A DNA stretch of 64,000 nucleotides. It comes from Oxytricha trifallax (Eukaryota > Ciliophora > Spirotrichea > Sporadotrichida > Oxytrichidae). How positions within the stretch are numbered: position 1 is the first letter of the stretch; the number at the start of each line of letters is the position of its first letter. A model generated the notes under the pieces. That model searched no databases and was not told the DNA's origin. It saw only the letters and a list, made by a program, of their open reading frames with translations. The DNA is taken from positions 1-64,000 of the forward strand of contig ARYC01001885.1 of NCBI GenBank assembly GCA_000711775.1. Reading direction: 5' to 3'. The position numbers and the translations under genes are program-made. This document shows, piece after piece, positions 45,819 to 56,996 of the stretch.

Positions 45819-47251
45819 ATGAGCACAAACATTATGAGAAGAGCGGCATTACTTGATCAAGCCAATAAAAATTATTATTCCAGCAACCAAGAAAAGTAGA
45901 GACCAGAGACGCTTGTACTCAGTGGGAGCCTACTTATGACACTTTTTACCAGTCTAGCTTTGAGATTTAAATATAAATTAAGTAGGAGGTTATCAAAGAA
46001 GCTGTGCAAATTGAGGAGGTGATTTAACAACCCGCATAGAGCATTAATAAATACCAGCCAAAGTTGACTATTAATGCAAAGAATGCAATAAAGTTTTCCC
46101 TTACAAGTCAACTTATAAGAGACACTTGAGAGATATACACAACGATATGCCAAGGTTATATCTCAAGCACTAAAAGAAAGATGGGAAGTATGTCTGTGAG
46201 TTCTGTGAGAAGCCATATTATCATACTAGAGACCTTAAAGTGCATTTAAAGAAAAGCAAAATTAAAGATTTGTCTCTACAGTGAATAGATTCCTTTAAAA
46301 GAGAAGATCAAGAAACCCAGTGGAGTCTCTTAGAGTTGAAGTCTAGAAGTAAGTTAAAATGAAGAAAGCAGTCAAGAACTTTCCAGTCTCTGAGATCAAT
46401 AAAATCATGGTTAAAATAGAGGCAATGAAGATTCCCATATTAAAAATTATTGACTTAGATTCTTGCCTAGAAAGCTACCTCACTCTTGAAGAAAAAATAG
46501 AGAAGAGAGTCATTACAGATGACTAATATGCTTACAAGATATATCCTTTCAATTACTTCCTTGCTGATGACAAGTTCCAAATGGAATTTGCTAATGAGTA
46601 TTATGCTCTTTAAAAGGCAAAGTTAAATGAGTGCAGGCATATCATCTAGCTTGATGCTATTTTACTTGGTAAAGATCATGTAGCCTTCAGGCTTCCTTTA
46701 CTTGAAATGACTTACAGAGAATTCTTATCTGACAATAGATGTCAGAGATAAATTAGCTAGATAGTATAGCAGATAGTTGAAGGGATTGAAGAGCTTCACA
46801 AGCTAGGCTATGTTCATAGAGACTTAAAGCCAGAGAACATCATGATGAACTTTCAGCCTCTTAGAGTTTACATTATTGACTTCAACAGAGCACAAAGAGT
46901 GCAAGCCTCTGCATAAGGAAATGTATACGGCACTCCTGAATATTTCCAGAGAGAGAGGATTGGAGAGATGGAGACACTTAATGGGATATCTGGGCTCTAG
47001 CAGTAATAATAATAGAGAGCGACATGCCAAGAAACGATTACTTTAGCTGCAGGGGTGAGAGAGATTCTAAGCAGAGAATCAAACAATATCTCGATAAAAA
47101 TAAAATAAATGGAGGTCTCAGAGAACTTGCATACTCAACTATTATCAAGCCAAGCTAAGAGAATTAACAAACAATAGAAACAATCAAACATCAACTTAGA
47201 AAGATAAAATTCAGAGAACTGCCACATGACTCTAAGCTTATGTTTGTGTGA
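45819..47251 (+). pseudogene. TBE-b 57-kDa zinc-finger/kinase ORF, two or more frameshifts
   Basis: Encodes MSTNIMRRAALL, then a C2H2 finger (CKECNKVFPYKSTYKRHLRDIH), a second finger (CEFCEKPYYHTRDLKVH), and a protein-kinase-like domain. The kinase domain has the catalytic loop YVHRDLKPENIMM, IIDFNRA in place of DFG, GTPEY, and WDIWALA. About 480 codons fit the 57-kDa TBE protein. One G is missing near 45854 and one base near 46941 relative to TBE-c. The kinase core is otherwise well kept. DFN for DFG would be unusual for an active kinase. Confidence 0.88.
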
Positions 47252-47413
47252 AATATTTTAAAAACTCGCTTGCTATACTTACTTAAATTACTAATATTTA
47301 AACATTAAACCTCTACATAAACCCTATTAAAACCCTAATAAAGTATGCACTAATAGTCTACTTTTATCAATAAAAAACTCAATCAAACTACTGAAAGGGT
47401 TTTGGGGTTTTGA

Positions 47414-47765
47414 ATGTTAAGAACAGGATCTCGATCAATTGTGAAGTGGGGAAGAATTAAAGGGGATTTAGGGCAAAAAGATAAAAAGAAGAAATTGTTA
47501 AGTTCTCTTAGTCTTCGTGATTTAGAAACTAAATTATTACAAAATCTTTTCAGATCATCAATATTTAACTCAAGGTTGGTTTACTATATAATTCTCTATC
47601 AACAAAAATAATTTATAAGTAAATAAGAAATCAATGATTTTATTTGTTAGATAATGAAACTTATCTTATTGTTATAATTCAAATTATTTTAAGCAAGTCC
47701 TTTGTAGAAGCCAATTTATGAAAGTCTATTCAGTAACAGGACTCATTTTGACTGTTTTTCTTTTT
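47414..47765 (+). CDS. Possible coding segment immediately after TBE-b
   Basis: An open frame beginning with an ATG that overlaps the right AAT flank of TBE-b: MLRTGSRSIVKWGRIKGDLG, KDKKKKLLSSLSLRDLETKL, and further on SPLQKPIYESLFSNRTHFDC. Composition is protein-like. No family is recognised and its other segments are unknown. Confidence 0.35.
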
Positions 47766-48039
47766 GCCTTAGTAATATTTAAAAAAAGATGACTCTTAAA
47801 TCAATGAAAGAATAAACCAATAAATCTAAAGGAAAATTACGATTATTTTTTTTTAAATTTTCTTAAAAATAGCAGTGTGTAATAGACAGTTCAGATAGGA
47901 TGGTAAATACGAATAACAGTTTTAAAAATTAACTTACAAATAAAACCAGGGTTGTATATTAAAAATATTTTATAAACATCTATTCATAAATAAAATTCAC
48001 TAAAAGAGGTATATGTATCTTAAATTAAAATGCAATTCA

Positions 48040-48520
48040 AGCAAAAGGCTTTAATAAATAAATAGCAACAGAATCTTGTGCTTGAAATTCCCAATTTAAA
48101 AAAATAATACATGATATCAGGTAATAATAAATAGAGTGAGAATTAGTCTTATAACAAATTACTTAGAAGTTGTTAATAAAATAAAATTAATTTTAATTAG
48201 AATTATTTTTTAGAATTTATTGATGATTCACTCAATATCATATATTAATAGAATTTCAAAAGCAAAATATGTAACAATTTTTAAACTTATATACTGTTAA
48301 TGATAAAATGACCAATCTAATGATAAATGTTGTAAATGAAGAAAATTATAAAGGAAAAATGTTTTCAAAATAATAATTATGTCAGTTTCCAAGAAGCAAC
48401 AAATTAGAATTTATCTATTAGTTAGAAGATAATTTTATAGACACTTTAATCTTCTCATTATTTTTAAATTAATACTAAAATACCCTCAACAATTTTATTA
48501 ATAACTTGGTTAATCTTCGT
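48040..48520 (+). CDS. Short coding-like segments, unknown
   Basis: ATG 48030 reads MQFKQKALINKQQQNLVLEI followed by PNLKKQYMIS. Another segment near 48308 reads MTNLMINVVNEENYKGKMFS, which recalls the MNNVVNEIKRGKL segment at 32850. It may be a diverged or partial relative of that gene. Confidence 0.3.
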
Positions 48521-48867
48521 GTACTAGAAAAGATAGAAGGTTGAACCTTTAACATTAAGTCAATAGAATAAATTATCATAAATTGGTAAATGCATGAACT
48601 ACTTTAAACATATCAAGATTTAAAATCATAAAATCCACAAAATACTCAATGATCACAAATTTATAAATTAATTTTTAACATTTACACTTAGTTATATATA
48701 TTTATATGCTTTGATTAAAAATAACATAATTATAATAATTTATTTATCTTATTTAAAATATTATATAGTGTCTATAATTGAAGTTTGAATTTTAATATTG
48801 AAAATTATTTATAAAAATAATAACAATTTACTTAATAAAAATACCTTTATTTTTATTTAAAGTAGTA

Positions 48868-51800
48868 GAAACTTATTCAAACATTAAATGGACTTCTGAA
48901 GGATGCTACAGAGAAAGGATTGGATCTATAAAAGGTTATAGATAACCTAAAGAGTGAACTTGACGCATTGTCCTAACTCAAATAAGAGCAAGAAGGTACA
49001 TTAGCAAATCAAGTCTTGGCAGTTTAGAGACTTCAAGAAGATGAGTTAAAGATTAAAGCAAGTTTTGCTTTGGAGAGGCAAGAGTTCGAGCAGAAAATAG
49101 CATCTCTCAGCAGTAACCTTGCTGCATTAATAGAAGACTTAGAAAAGACTAAAATTGAAAATAGTAGGCTACTTTCAGAAAGAGATGCCGAACATCAAAA
49201 ATGTTTAAGTTTTCAAGCATAGTTGAATCTAACCAATTCTGAGAACACTATTTTGAAGCAATAATCCTAAATTCAGAAGGACGATAGAGAGAAAATGATT
49301 GATAAGGAAGAGTATGCAAACTTGCTAAAAGATCATAATCTGCTGAATGATTAATTTAAGGAAGTTGTTTAGGAGAGAGATTCTTTGAAAGAGAAACTTA
49401 AACTACTAGAAAGACCTGAATCCAGAAGAGTCTCAAATTATATAGGGTAAATTTTAATCTTAAATATGAATAAATATTTCAATGAAAATTTCTACCCAAA
49501 TTTAGTTTTTATTTATGATTTTTCATACATTAATAAGAAGTTAATTTATTAACTTTGTTATAAAATCAGCTTGATTAATCAAGTTCTTAATACTACTCTG
49601 CTAACTCAGATTTTCACAACAAAAGTAGTAAGAGTATTAACTTAAGCCAAAACAGTGGACCAATTGAGTAAAACATGTCTTGTTAGAATTAGAGAAAGTC
49701 TTTGAACAACAAAGAAAATCTGAATTAGCTGAAAGCAAGCCAAAGCAATAATCATTCTTCTCATATACCAAATGGAATGCAATCTGCGGAGGAAGAGAAA
49801 TCTTCTCACAGATTAGGCAACAATTAACAGGTCTTTTAATAAAGATAAATCAATCTTCAACACGACTCCAATTTACGATCAAGCAACAAGGAAGAATTCT
49901 CACACCAAATTGCAGATAGAGCTATTGACAGATATCACCAAGGAATATCAATAGGGTTTGGGATTTTGTACATTAATTTATATATCATAAAAGTTTTAAG
50001 TAAATATTTACAGAAACTAACTGCAATTTAATATTTAACTAGATTTTGATTCCCCAAAATCAATACACAAACAGAGGTCTTCTGAAAGAGAGTTCAACTA
50101 TCAAATCAAGAGTGGTCAACAAAACTAATTTGGTGGAACTAGATCTTTCGGTAATGACATGAGCAGTAGTGGAAGAATGAGTTTTAGATTAACTTTATAT
50201 GTTATAATTTATATGCATATTTATAAATATGAGCTAAGCTAATGATATCTAAGCTATTGTTAGCTCATCAAAAATGCTATCTAGAGATGTTTAGTAGCAA
50301 GCTAAACCTGACAGCTAACTTTCAAGCAACTCAAATCCAGCTATTTCTCAAGGGAAGTAAATCAATCCATTTTAGAGAGATCAAATGTAATTATTTTATT
50401 ATAAATATTAAATGGTTGGTCCCTCAATGTTCACTCCAGGATCAAATTTGATGAATTGCTAGTATGGTCCCAACTTCAAATTATAAAATTCAAATAATTT
50501 ATGTATATGGTCAATTATATTCAATTATAATTATAAATTATATAATTTCCAACTAGAACAACGTAGAAGAATTGAAGCAGTCGAAATAAGTTTAGAGAGA
50601 GTTGAATTCATCAGAGTCATTATATTTAGAGTTTAAAGATAATTAATGATTGAAATTCATTTAAAAAATAATATAAGGTAGTCACTTGAACAATCAATTT
50701 GGAAGAAAAACGGTATACAATCTGCAAATTTCTCAACACCTGTCTAAGGAAACTTGAATCAATTTCCTTCCTCTATACACTCGAATTCATCAATTGTTCA
50801 CTAGAATTCTAATGCAATTTAATTTGGATAGCAAATGTCTAATTAGATGGTAGGATAGAATGCGTTTGGCAGTCAAAACTCTTCTGACATCTAGAGTTAA
50901 AACGACGTTAGAAAACTGTCAAAGAGATTTGGAGGGTTAAATCTAATGTCAAACTAGAAGTACAACAATAATCAAAACCCCAAAACCCCCTTCAGTAGTT
51001 TGATTAAGTTTTTGATTGATAAAAGTAGACTATTAATGCATTCTTTATTAGGGTTTTAATAGGGTTTATGTAGGGGTTTAATGTTTAAATATTAGTAATT
51101 TAAGTGAGTATATGCTTAAGTTTATGACAGTGAGAAAATATATTTACTGTTTAAATTTCGTTATAATATGGATTATCTAGATTAATGATAAGACTCTTAA
51201 ATACTGGGCTCAATTCTCTCTGGCATAGAGAGCTGTGATGTTTCATCGCAAATTTCCTGAGCTTCACATATCTGCTTAATCGATAGCTAACATATATAAA
51301 ATGAACGAAATATCTTACAAGGCAGTCAATCGCATAAAGAGAGTGATTGACTTTAATGTTCCATTTTATACGACTTATTAAAATTATATATTCGATTAAA
51401 TGCAGAGGTCTTAAGAGCATAATATAAAGTTCATACACGCTGATGAGGCAGTATTTACATTCAATACCTTTATATCAAAGTATTGGTACAAGAGGTACAG
51501 CAACATAGAAGTATATGATTAAAAGGTTAAGGTTTAAACTAATTCTATACTGGGTGGAATAAGCGAAGTTAATGGCATTGAGACTTATGTTATCCACCCT
51601 CGCTCAATAAAGATCAAATAATACATAAAATTCTTGTAATAACCCAGAGACAAGTACGCTAACTAAGAGATTATTCTGTTTGTTGCTATTAGTTCAAAAA
51701 ACTAAAGACTCAAGTAAAGAATATGAAAGGCTAGAAATAACAGTTCAATGGAATTCAATTATATTGGGGATTATTAAAAGATCACTTCAAGAAATTGCTG

Positions 51801-54800
51801 CTCTACCATCTGATGCATGATTTAAAGATAGATACAATCGATTTATTAAGAGTGCTGCTAAAAGAGTCAGTGATGAGAAAGCTAAAGCGTGCGCAAGAGA
51901 AGGGAGATTTTGTGTTTATAAATAAGTATTAGATTTAAATGAATGAATAAGTTCACATATTAAATTTGCCCGTAAAGGGATTTGACTTCTCTTTCTTATC
52001 TTCCTCTTAAGGCTAACTTGGGCCTAGTTTCTTCTCTTAGTGCCAGCTCCTGCATCTATGTTCATCTCTTCTGGCTTTTATAAATCTTTGAAGAGCCTCT
52101 TACTCAATTCATGTTTTACTTGAGACTTTCTCTCTCTGTTTAATTTGCTGCGGTCCTTCATCAAGTATATAGCAGTACTAGGTTTTGTTATAAAGTTAGA
52201 AGACTAACCTTACTTTATAAGAAAGGATGCTTTTGAAGTTTCTACAGGCAGGTGTCACTTATTTTAATACCTTGCTTCTCTTTTTCTTCAGGAGAGATGC
52301 TGTAGCGTTTCTTATGAGCTTCTTAAATAACTTCATTTAAGTACTCAGGTTTCAGAGTACCAAGGACACCAAAGAAGAAGTTTCTCTCTGACAAGTTATT
52401 AGAGAGTAATAGCTTTGATGTAAGGTAGAGAGCAACATCACTCATAGCGTCATCATAGAGGTTTGTTACTGATATTTCAGGGTAGTTAGGTATCTCTATC
52501 ATCCTAATTTCATTAGACTTAAAAGCTTTTTTCTCTTCACTCAGTAAGGCTTTTAAGAATGAGATTTTAGTTCCCTCCTAAGTTGGCAAGAAGAGTCCAA
52601 CTATAATGGATTTATTAATCTTAATTAAGAACTTACCTTGCTATACCAAATATCTATAGAGGTCCTCTTTACTTCGAAATTTTCCTATTAAATCTTGAGA
52701 TTAAATTCTCTTCATTGCATCATTCATAGACTCCATCTTGCTTCCTCTTTCTAGAAATGTTAATGAAATTTAAAATTATGGATTTCCATTCTAAGTTTAT
52801 TAAAATCTTACTACTAAATAGGGAGGACCTACTGGAGGTCAACCTTGAAAAGATACGCGGAGAAGCATTGAAAGTCTTGCTCCAAGTTTCACAGATTGTT
52901 TTCCATTTTTATCAAACTTTGTCCATTAAATTGCTCCTAATAATACTTAATTATTTTAGTAGATCCTCCAAATTAAGTTCAATCTTTATTATGAGTTAAA
53001 TTTTAAGGTTTAAACTTAATTAGGAGCAGATTAAATTAAAAAATACTTAATAACTTTACCTCCAAATTTAAGCTCAAACTTGATTTGGAGGACCTCCTAG
53101 AGAAACTAAATTACATTAGGAGTATTTTTATTTACTAAAACGTATCAAATTCTCTTTAAATATGTCAACTTACAATTATTTAAAGTTATTTAACTTTCTT
53201 ACCTCTCAGCTAAGAATTTACTAGAGTGTCAAATACTGTTCTATTATAGTATATCAAGGTAGAATTTATCATTATTATATTATAATATATCAGCATACCA
53301 AAATGAGCACTAACATTATGAGAAGAGCGGCATTACTTGGATCAAGCCAATAAAAATTATTATTCCAGCAACCAAAAAAAGTAGAGACCAGAGACGCTTG
53401 TACTCAGTGGGAGCCTACTTATGACACTTTTGACCAGTCTAGCTTTGAGTTTCAAATATAAGTTTAGGAGGAGGTCATCATAGAAGTTGTGCAGATTGAG
53501 GAGGAGGTTAAACAACCAGGCATAAAGTATTCAATATTACCAGCCAAAGTAGACTATTAATGCAAATAATACAATAAAATTTTCCTCTACAAGTCAACTT
53601 ACAAGAGACACTTGAGAGATATATCAACGATATGCCTAGGCTATACCTCAAGCATTAAAAGAAGGATGGCAAGTACGTCTCCGAGTTTTGTGAGAAGCCT
53701 TATTCTCTTACAAGAGATCTTAAAGTACATTTAGAGAAAAAGCACAATCAAAGCTTTATGTTTATTCATGATGCTACAGTTAAAAGATTTCTATAAAAAA
53801 AGGTATAGAAATCCTTCCAAGCCTATTAGGGTTGAGATATAGAAGTAAGTCAAAATGAATAAAGCTATCAAGAACCTCCCAGTCTCTGAGATAAATAAAA
53901 TCATGGTAAAAATCAAGGCTATGGAGATTCCTGTCTTGAAAATTATTGACTTAGATTCTTGTATTGAAGCTACCTCACTTTAGAGGATAAAATAGAGAAG
54001 AGAGTTATTACAGATGAGTAATGCGCTTACAAAATTCATCCATTCAATTACTTTCTTGCTGATGACAAGTTCTAAATGGAATTTGCTAATGAGTATTTTG
54101 CTCTTTAAAATTAAAATTTAAAGATTGCAGGCATATAATTAAGCTTGATGCTATTTTACTTGGAAAAAATCATGTAGCATTTAGGGTTCCCCTCCTTGAA
54201 ATGACTTACGGAGAGGTTTTTCTGACAAAAGATGCCAAAGGTAAATTGGCTAGATAGTACAACTGTTATTTGAGGGAATAGAAGAGCTTTACAAGATAGG
54301 CAACGTTCATAGAGAATTAAAGCTAAAAAATATAAAGATGGACTTTCAACCTCTAAGAGTCTATATTAATGATTTCAACATGGCTTTAAGAGTGGAATCC
54401 TTTGCGCTAGGAAATGTACGAGGCACTCCTGGATATTTTCCCGAGATAGAGGATTGGAAAGATGGGGATATAGCGTAGGATATATGTGCATTAGCAGAGA
54501 GTGATATGCCAAGGAACGATTACTTTAACTGTAAGAATGAGAGAGATTCTAAGTAAAGAATCAGGCAATATCTCGATAAAAATAAAATCAATGGAAGCCT
54601 CAGAGAGCTTGCATACTCTACAATAATCAAACCAAGCAATGAAAATGAAGTAACGCTAGATAAAATCAAACTATAATTTAGAGAACTGCCGCATGACTCT
54701 AAGCTTTTGTTTCTGTGAGAAATTAAAAAAAACAAGCATTTCATACTAACTTAAATTACTTATACTTAAACATTAAATCGCTTCATAAACCCTAATAAAG

Positions 54801-55203
54801 TATGAGAATAGTCTACTTTTATCAATCAAAAACTCAGTTAAACTTATGAAAGGGTTTTGGGGTTCTGAATGTTAATGAAGATATTGATGGAGTAGACTAG
54901 AGAGTTGGGGATCAAGAGTAAAATTCTGTGCCTCATGTTCAGCAAGCATAGCCTCATGTTTAGATGTCAGAGCCTCGTGTTCAGTTGTCTGAGCCACATG
55001 TTCAGTTGTCAGAGCCTCATGTTCAGCAAGCATAGCCTCATGTTCAGCAAGCATAGCCTCAATTTCAGCAAGCATAGCCTCGCGTTCAGATGTCAGAGCC
55101 TCCGGCTCAAAAGTCAGAACCCATAGTTGAGAACTCTGAGCCACTTGCTCAGAAGAACAACAAAAAGAGAAAGAGAAATTCCTTCGAAGGAAAGAATGAT
55201 TGA
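48868..55203 (+). CDS. Coiled-coil protein gene interrupted by TBE-c and at least six small IESs
   Basis: The family is not recognised. The N-terminal part seen here is a long coiled coil (LLKDATEKGLDLQKVIDNLK; FEQKIASLSSNLAALIEDLE). Then come Ser/Asn/Gln-rich segments (SSHIPNGMQSAEEEKSSHRL; GIQSANFSTPVQGNLNQFPS). The C-terminus beyond TBE-c has eight or more 8-residue repeats of the form QPHVQQA / SEPHVQLS, a basic cluster KKRKR that could act as a nuclear signal, and TGA at 55201. IESs lie at 49499, 49952, 50177, 50383, 50470 and 50615. All restore the frame, as does exact excision of TBE-c (50973-54870). The gene's start is upstream of 48868 and unresolved. Confidence 0.75.
49499..49542 (+). 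other. IES in coiled-coil gene, pointer AATTTA
   Basis: AATTTA occurs at 49499-49504 and 49543-49548. Deleting 44 bp links the coiled-coil frame to the downstream Q-rich frame. A GT-AG intron reading here leads to TGA. Confidence 0.55.
49952..50039 (+). other. IES in coiled-coil gene, pointer TAG
   Basis: TAG occurs at 49952-49954 and 50040-50042. Joining gives G-I-S-I-D-F-D-S-P-K in frame. Confidence 0.7.
50177..50228 (+). other. IES in coiled-coil gene, pointer ATGAG
   Basis: ATGAG occurs at 50177-50181 and 50229-50233. Joining gives S-G-R-M-S-Q-A-N-D in frame. Confidence 0.78.
50383..50409 (+). other. 27-bp IES in coiled-coil gene, pointer AAATG
   Basis: AAATG occurs at 50383-50387 and 50410-50414. 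The insert length is a multiple of three. Joining gives R-D-Q-M-V-G-P-S-M. Confidence 0.7.
50470..50548 (+). other. IES in coiled-coil gene, pointer CCAACT
   Basis: CCAACT occurs at 50470-50475 and 50549-50554. Joining gives Y-G-P-N-Q-N-N-V-E-E in frame. Confidence 0.8.
50615..50679 (+). other. IES in coiled-coil gene, pointer AGTCA
   Basis: AGTCA occurs at 50615-50619 and 50680-50684. The insert has a TGA in frame. Joining gives S-S-E-S-L-E-Q-S-I-W. Confidence 0.8.
51112..51946 (+). pseudogene. TBE-c transposase with internal deletions
   Basis: About 210 bp is missing after the first 20 codons (junction near 51170). Another 30 bp is lost before NGIQLYWGL (near 51740), removing the segment between the second Asp and the catalytic Glu. 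The HADEAVF motif and the C-terminal tail remain. It is non-functional. Confidence 0.85.
52161..52736 (-). CDS. TBE-c 22-kDa ORF, intact
   Basis: 191 codons from ATG 52736 to TGA 52161 with no break, giving about 22 kDa as expected for the second TBE protein. It starts MESMNDAMKRIQSQDLIGKF, contains IIVGLFLPTQEGTKISFLKA, and ends LQQNLVLLYT. The biochemical function is not known. It is the only undamaged standard TBE ORF in the window, inside an element whose transposase is destroyed. Confidence 0.88.
52757..53083 (+). CDS. Possible fourth TBE ORF, 108 aa (copy in TBE-c)
   Basis: The same position, length and frame as 45273-45599. It starts MLMKFKIMDFHSKFIKILLL and ends at TGA 53081. It has several substitutions but no indel relative to TBE-b. 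Coding status is uncertain. Confidence 0.3.
53303..54717 (+). pseudogene. TBE-c 57-kDa zinc-finger/kinase ORF, decayed
   Basis: The N-terminal frame is better than in TBE-b (LLGSSQQKLLFQQPKKVETR; ACTQWEPTYDTFDQSSFEF). The first finger has lost its Cys pair (CKQYNKIF), and one base is missing at LRDI-STIC. The second finger CEFCEKPYSLTRDLKVHLEKK is good. The kinase catalytic loop is degraded (NVHRELKLKN for YVHRDLKPEN). The stop is at 54715. Confidence 0.85.
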
Positions 55204-55513
55204 CTTTTTTATTAATCTGTATACTGTATGTGATAGAATTTAGATAATTATGTGAGAATATTATTTGTATATTTCATAATTAAATCAATTAAAGTAGATT
55301 TTCTAATGTTATTATTAATTAAAAAAATAATCTTAATAATAATAATATAGCAATATAGAGGGAGTACATGAAAAACTACTTCTCTATATACTTAACAGCA
55401 TTAATTTTTATTATATTTGTTCTATTTATGAATTCGTTGAGAAATAATTGAATCTTGCTATAAAAGGGAGTTTAATGAAGGCTTTTATAATAAAAATTAA
55501 ATATACATTTTGA
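55204..55513. other. AT-rich spacer
   Basis: No coding is recognised. Confidence 0.6.
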
Positions 55514-56770
55514 TGGAAGAATTGTCTAAATTTGTAAAATAAAATCCAGATACTAAATTGATGATTCAGAATCTTACTATTGGTACCTCAAATATCATTT
55601 AATAAATTGATTATATTAGTGATTTGAATTTGAATTTAAATTTTATTAAATAATTAAATACTTCTAGATTTAATAATCTCTTAAATTGTTTGTTTTTGTT
55701 AAACCATTTTATTATAATTAATAACTTTATTAAATATTACCATTAATAATGCCACTTGAAATCTATTTTTTCAATTGAAATATTTTATAAATGATTTTTT
55801 TTAATAATAAAATTTAACTTTATAAATATTTTAGTAAATAATAGATTTAAAAATCACACAAATATTTATGTCTACATACTGATTGATGAAATTATATTTA
55901 AGTTTACAATTACCCAAACAAATCAAAATTTGCGATATTACAATTTTAATGTAATATCGTAAGTTCAAGTATACTTAAATCTGTTTCAGGATCGTGTAAA
56001 TGCTCAATCTTCAGCTGGTGATTGTTATAACGATGGTCTAAAGATAAGAAGTAAGAGTAAAAAATCTTCAATATCCTCATCAGCCAAATCCAATAAATGA
56101 AACTCACTTAAAAATGGTAAGTTAATCAAACCCTTAAATTTGTATAGGCGATCAAGTAGCGAACAAAGCTAAGTAATCAGCTAAGTAATCAGAAGAGAAT
56201 AAAGTAAGTTTATATTATCATTATATCGTAAAAAAATGATAAATGTGAATAAATTTATTTTATTATTTTCTCCTACTTTAAAACATACTGGTCAAGTTCT
56301 ATAAAGCCTGGATCAAGCTAGACATAGGTATCGAATTCATCCTCGCGATAAAGTTCAGGTTTGTCGTAAAACATAAGATGTGAATTATTATATATTAATA
56401 TATGTAAAAACTTTTAATAAAAAACAACCTTTGACATTCGGGTGGAAGCTTACCCAATATAAAATTCTCGAAACTATCTCTGGTAGGCTATTTTCTATTT
56501 TTCTTCTCCAACGAAATATAGTTAGCGTTGATGTTATATGAAGGTATCAACAACAACTTCACAGCATCGATGATTTAAATAAATCTTAAAATTATAATAA
56601 TCAATGAAATAATTTTGATATATTAAAAATATAATGAGGTCTGTAACTAGAGAGTTAAGCTTACATGGACCAAGCAATTTATCTTTACCGATTGGAAGAA
56701 CTTAGTTTTAGAGAGAAGGTTGAGGAATGTTACATTGAACATCATGCTATGTAAGTAATCATAATGATAA
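55514..56770 (+). CDS. Unrecognised gene in several short segments
   Basis: The first segment begins ATG 55514, MEELSKFVKQNPDTKLMIQN. Later segments read DRVNAQSSAGDCYNDGLKIR (55990), GDQVANKAKQSAKQSEENK (56150), VKFYKAWIKLDIGIEFILAI (56291), GWKLTQYKILETISGRLFSI (56440) and TWTKQFIFTDWKNLVLERRL (56665). They are separated by AT-rich gaps that look like IESs or introns (one begins GTAAG near 56118). No domain is recognised. The segments may belong to one gene, but junctions are not proven. Confidence 0.45.
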
Positions 56771-56996
56771 TATAATTTATATATAAGAAATAGTACTATT
56801 TGATAAAATAAACAATTTTTAAAAAATAAAGAACGAAAATATATTGAAAGATCAAAAGAAAAAGAAAACATGAAGAATAAATATTGTACAATAACATTAT
56901 AAAATTAAATAATAAAAAATGAGATTGGTTATTAATATAAATTATAAAAACAAAGAAACAATTAAGAAAATAAAATCAAATAATATAAAAAAATGA

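Larger units (their letters stand above)
43269..47412 (+). mobile_element. TBE transposon, complete but decayed (TBE-b)
   Basis: A 4144-bp telomere-bearing element. The left end is C-A4-CC-T-A4-CCCC with one base off the perfect telomere repeat. The right end is GGGTTTTGGGGTTTTG. Terminal inverted repeats extend about 135 bp. It carries the transposase (+), 22-kDa ORF (-) and 57-kDa zinc-finger/kinase ORF (+). Flanks are AGT on the left and AAT on the right, so the usual AAT duplication is imperfect. All three standard ORFs contain indels. Confidence 0.95.
50973..54867 (+). mobile_element. TBE transposon inserted in a gene (TBE-c)
   Basis: A 3895-bp telomere-bearing element. The left end is CAAAACCCCAAAACCCC and the right end GGGTTTTGGGGTTCTG, with long terminal inverted repeats. 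It is flanked by AAT at 50970-50972 and 54868-54870, a perfect target duplication. The transposase has an internal deletion, the 22-kDa ORF is intact and the 57-kDa ORF is frameshifted. It sits between coding segments of the 48868-55203 gene. Removing the element plus one AAT leaves K-Y-N-N-N-V-N-E-D in frame. Confidence 0.96.

Noticed and set aside
54905-55126. Plus- and minus-strand frames reading repeated FSKHSLM or EHEAMLA peptides
   Set aside because: These are other-frame readings of the octapeptide repeat. The frame continuous across the excised TBE, ending at 55203, is the one supported.
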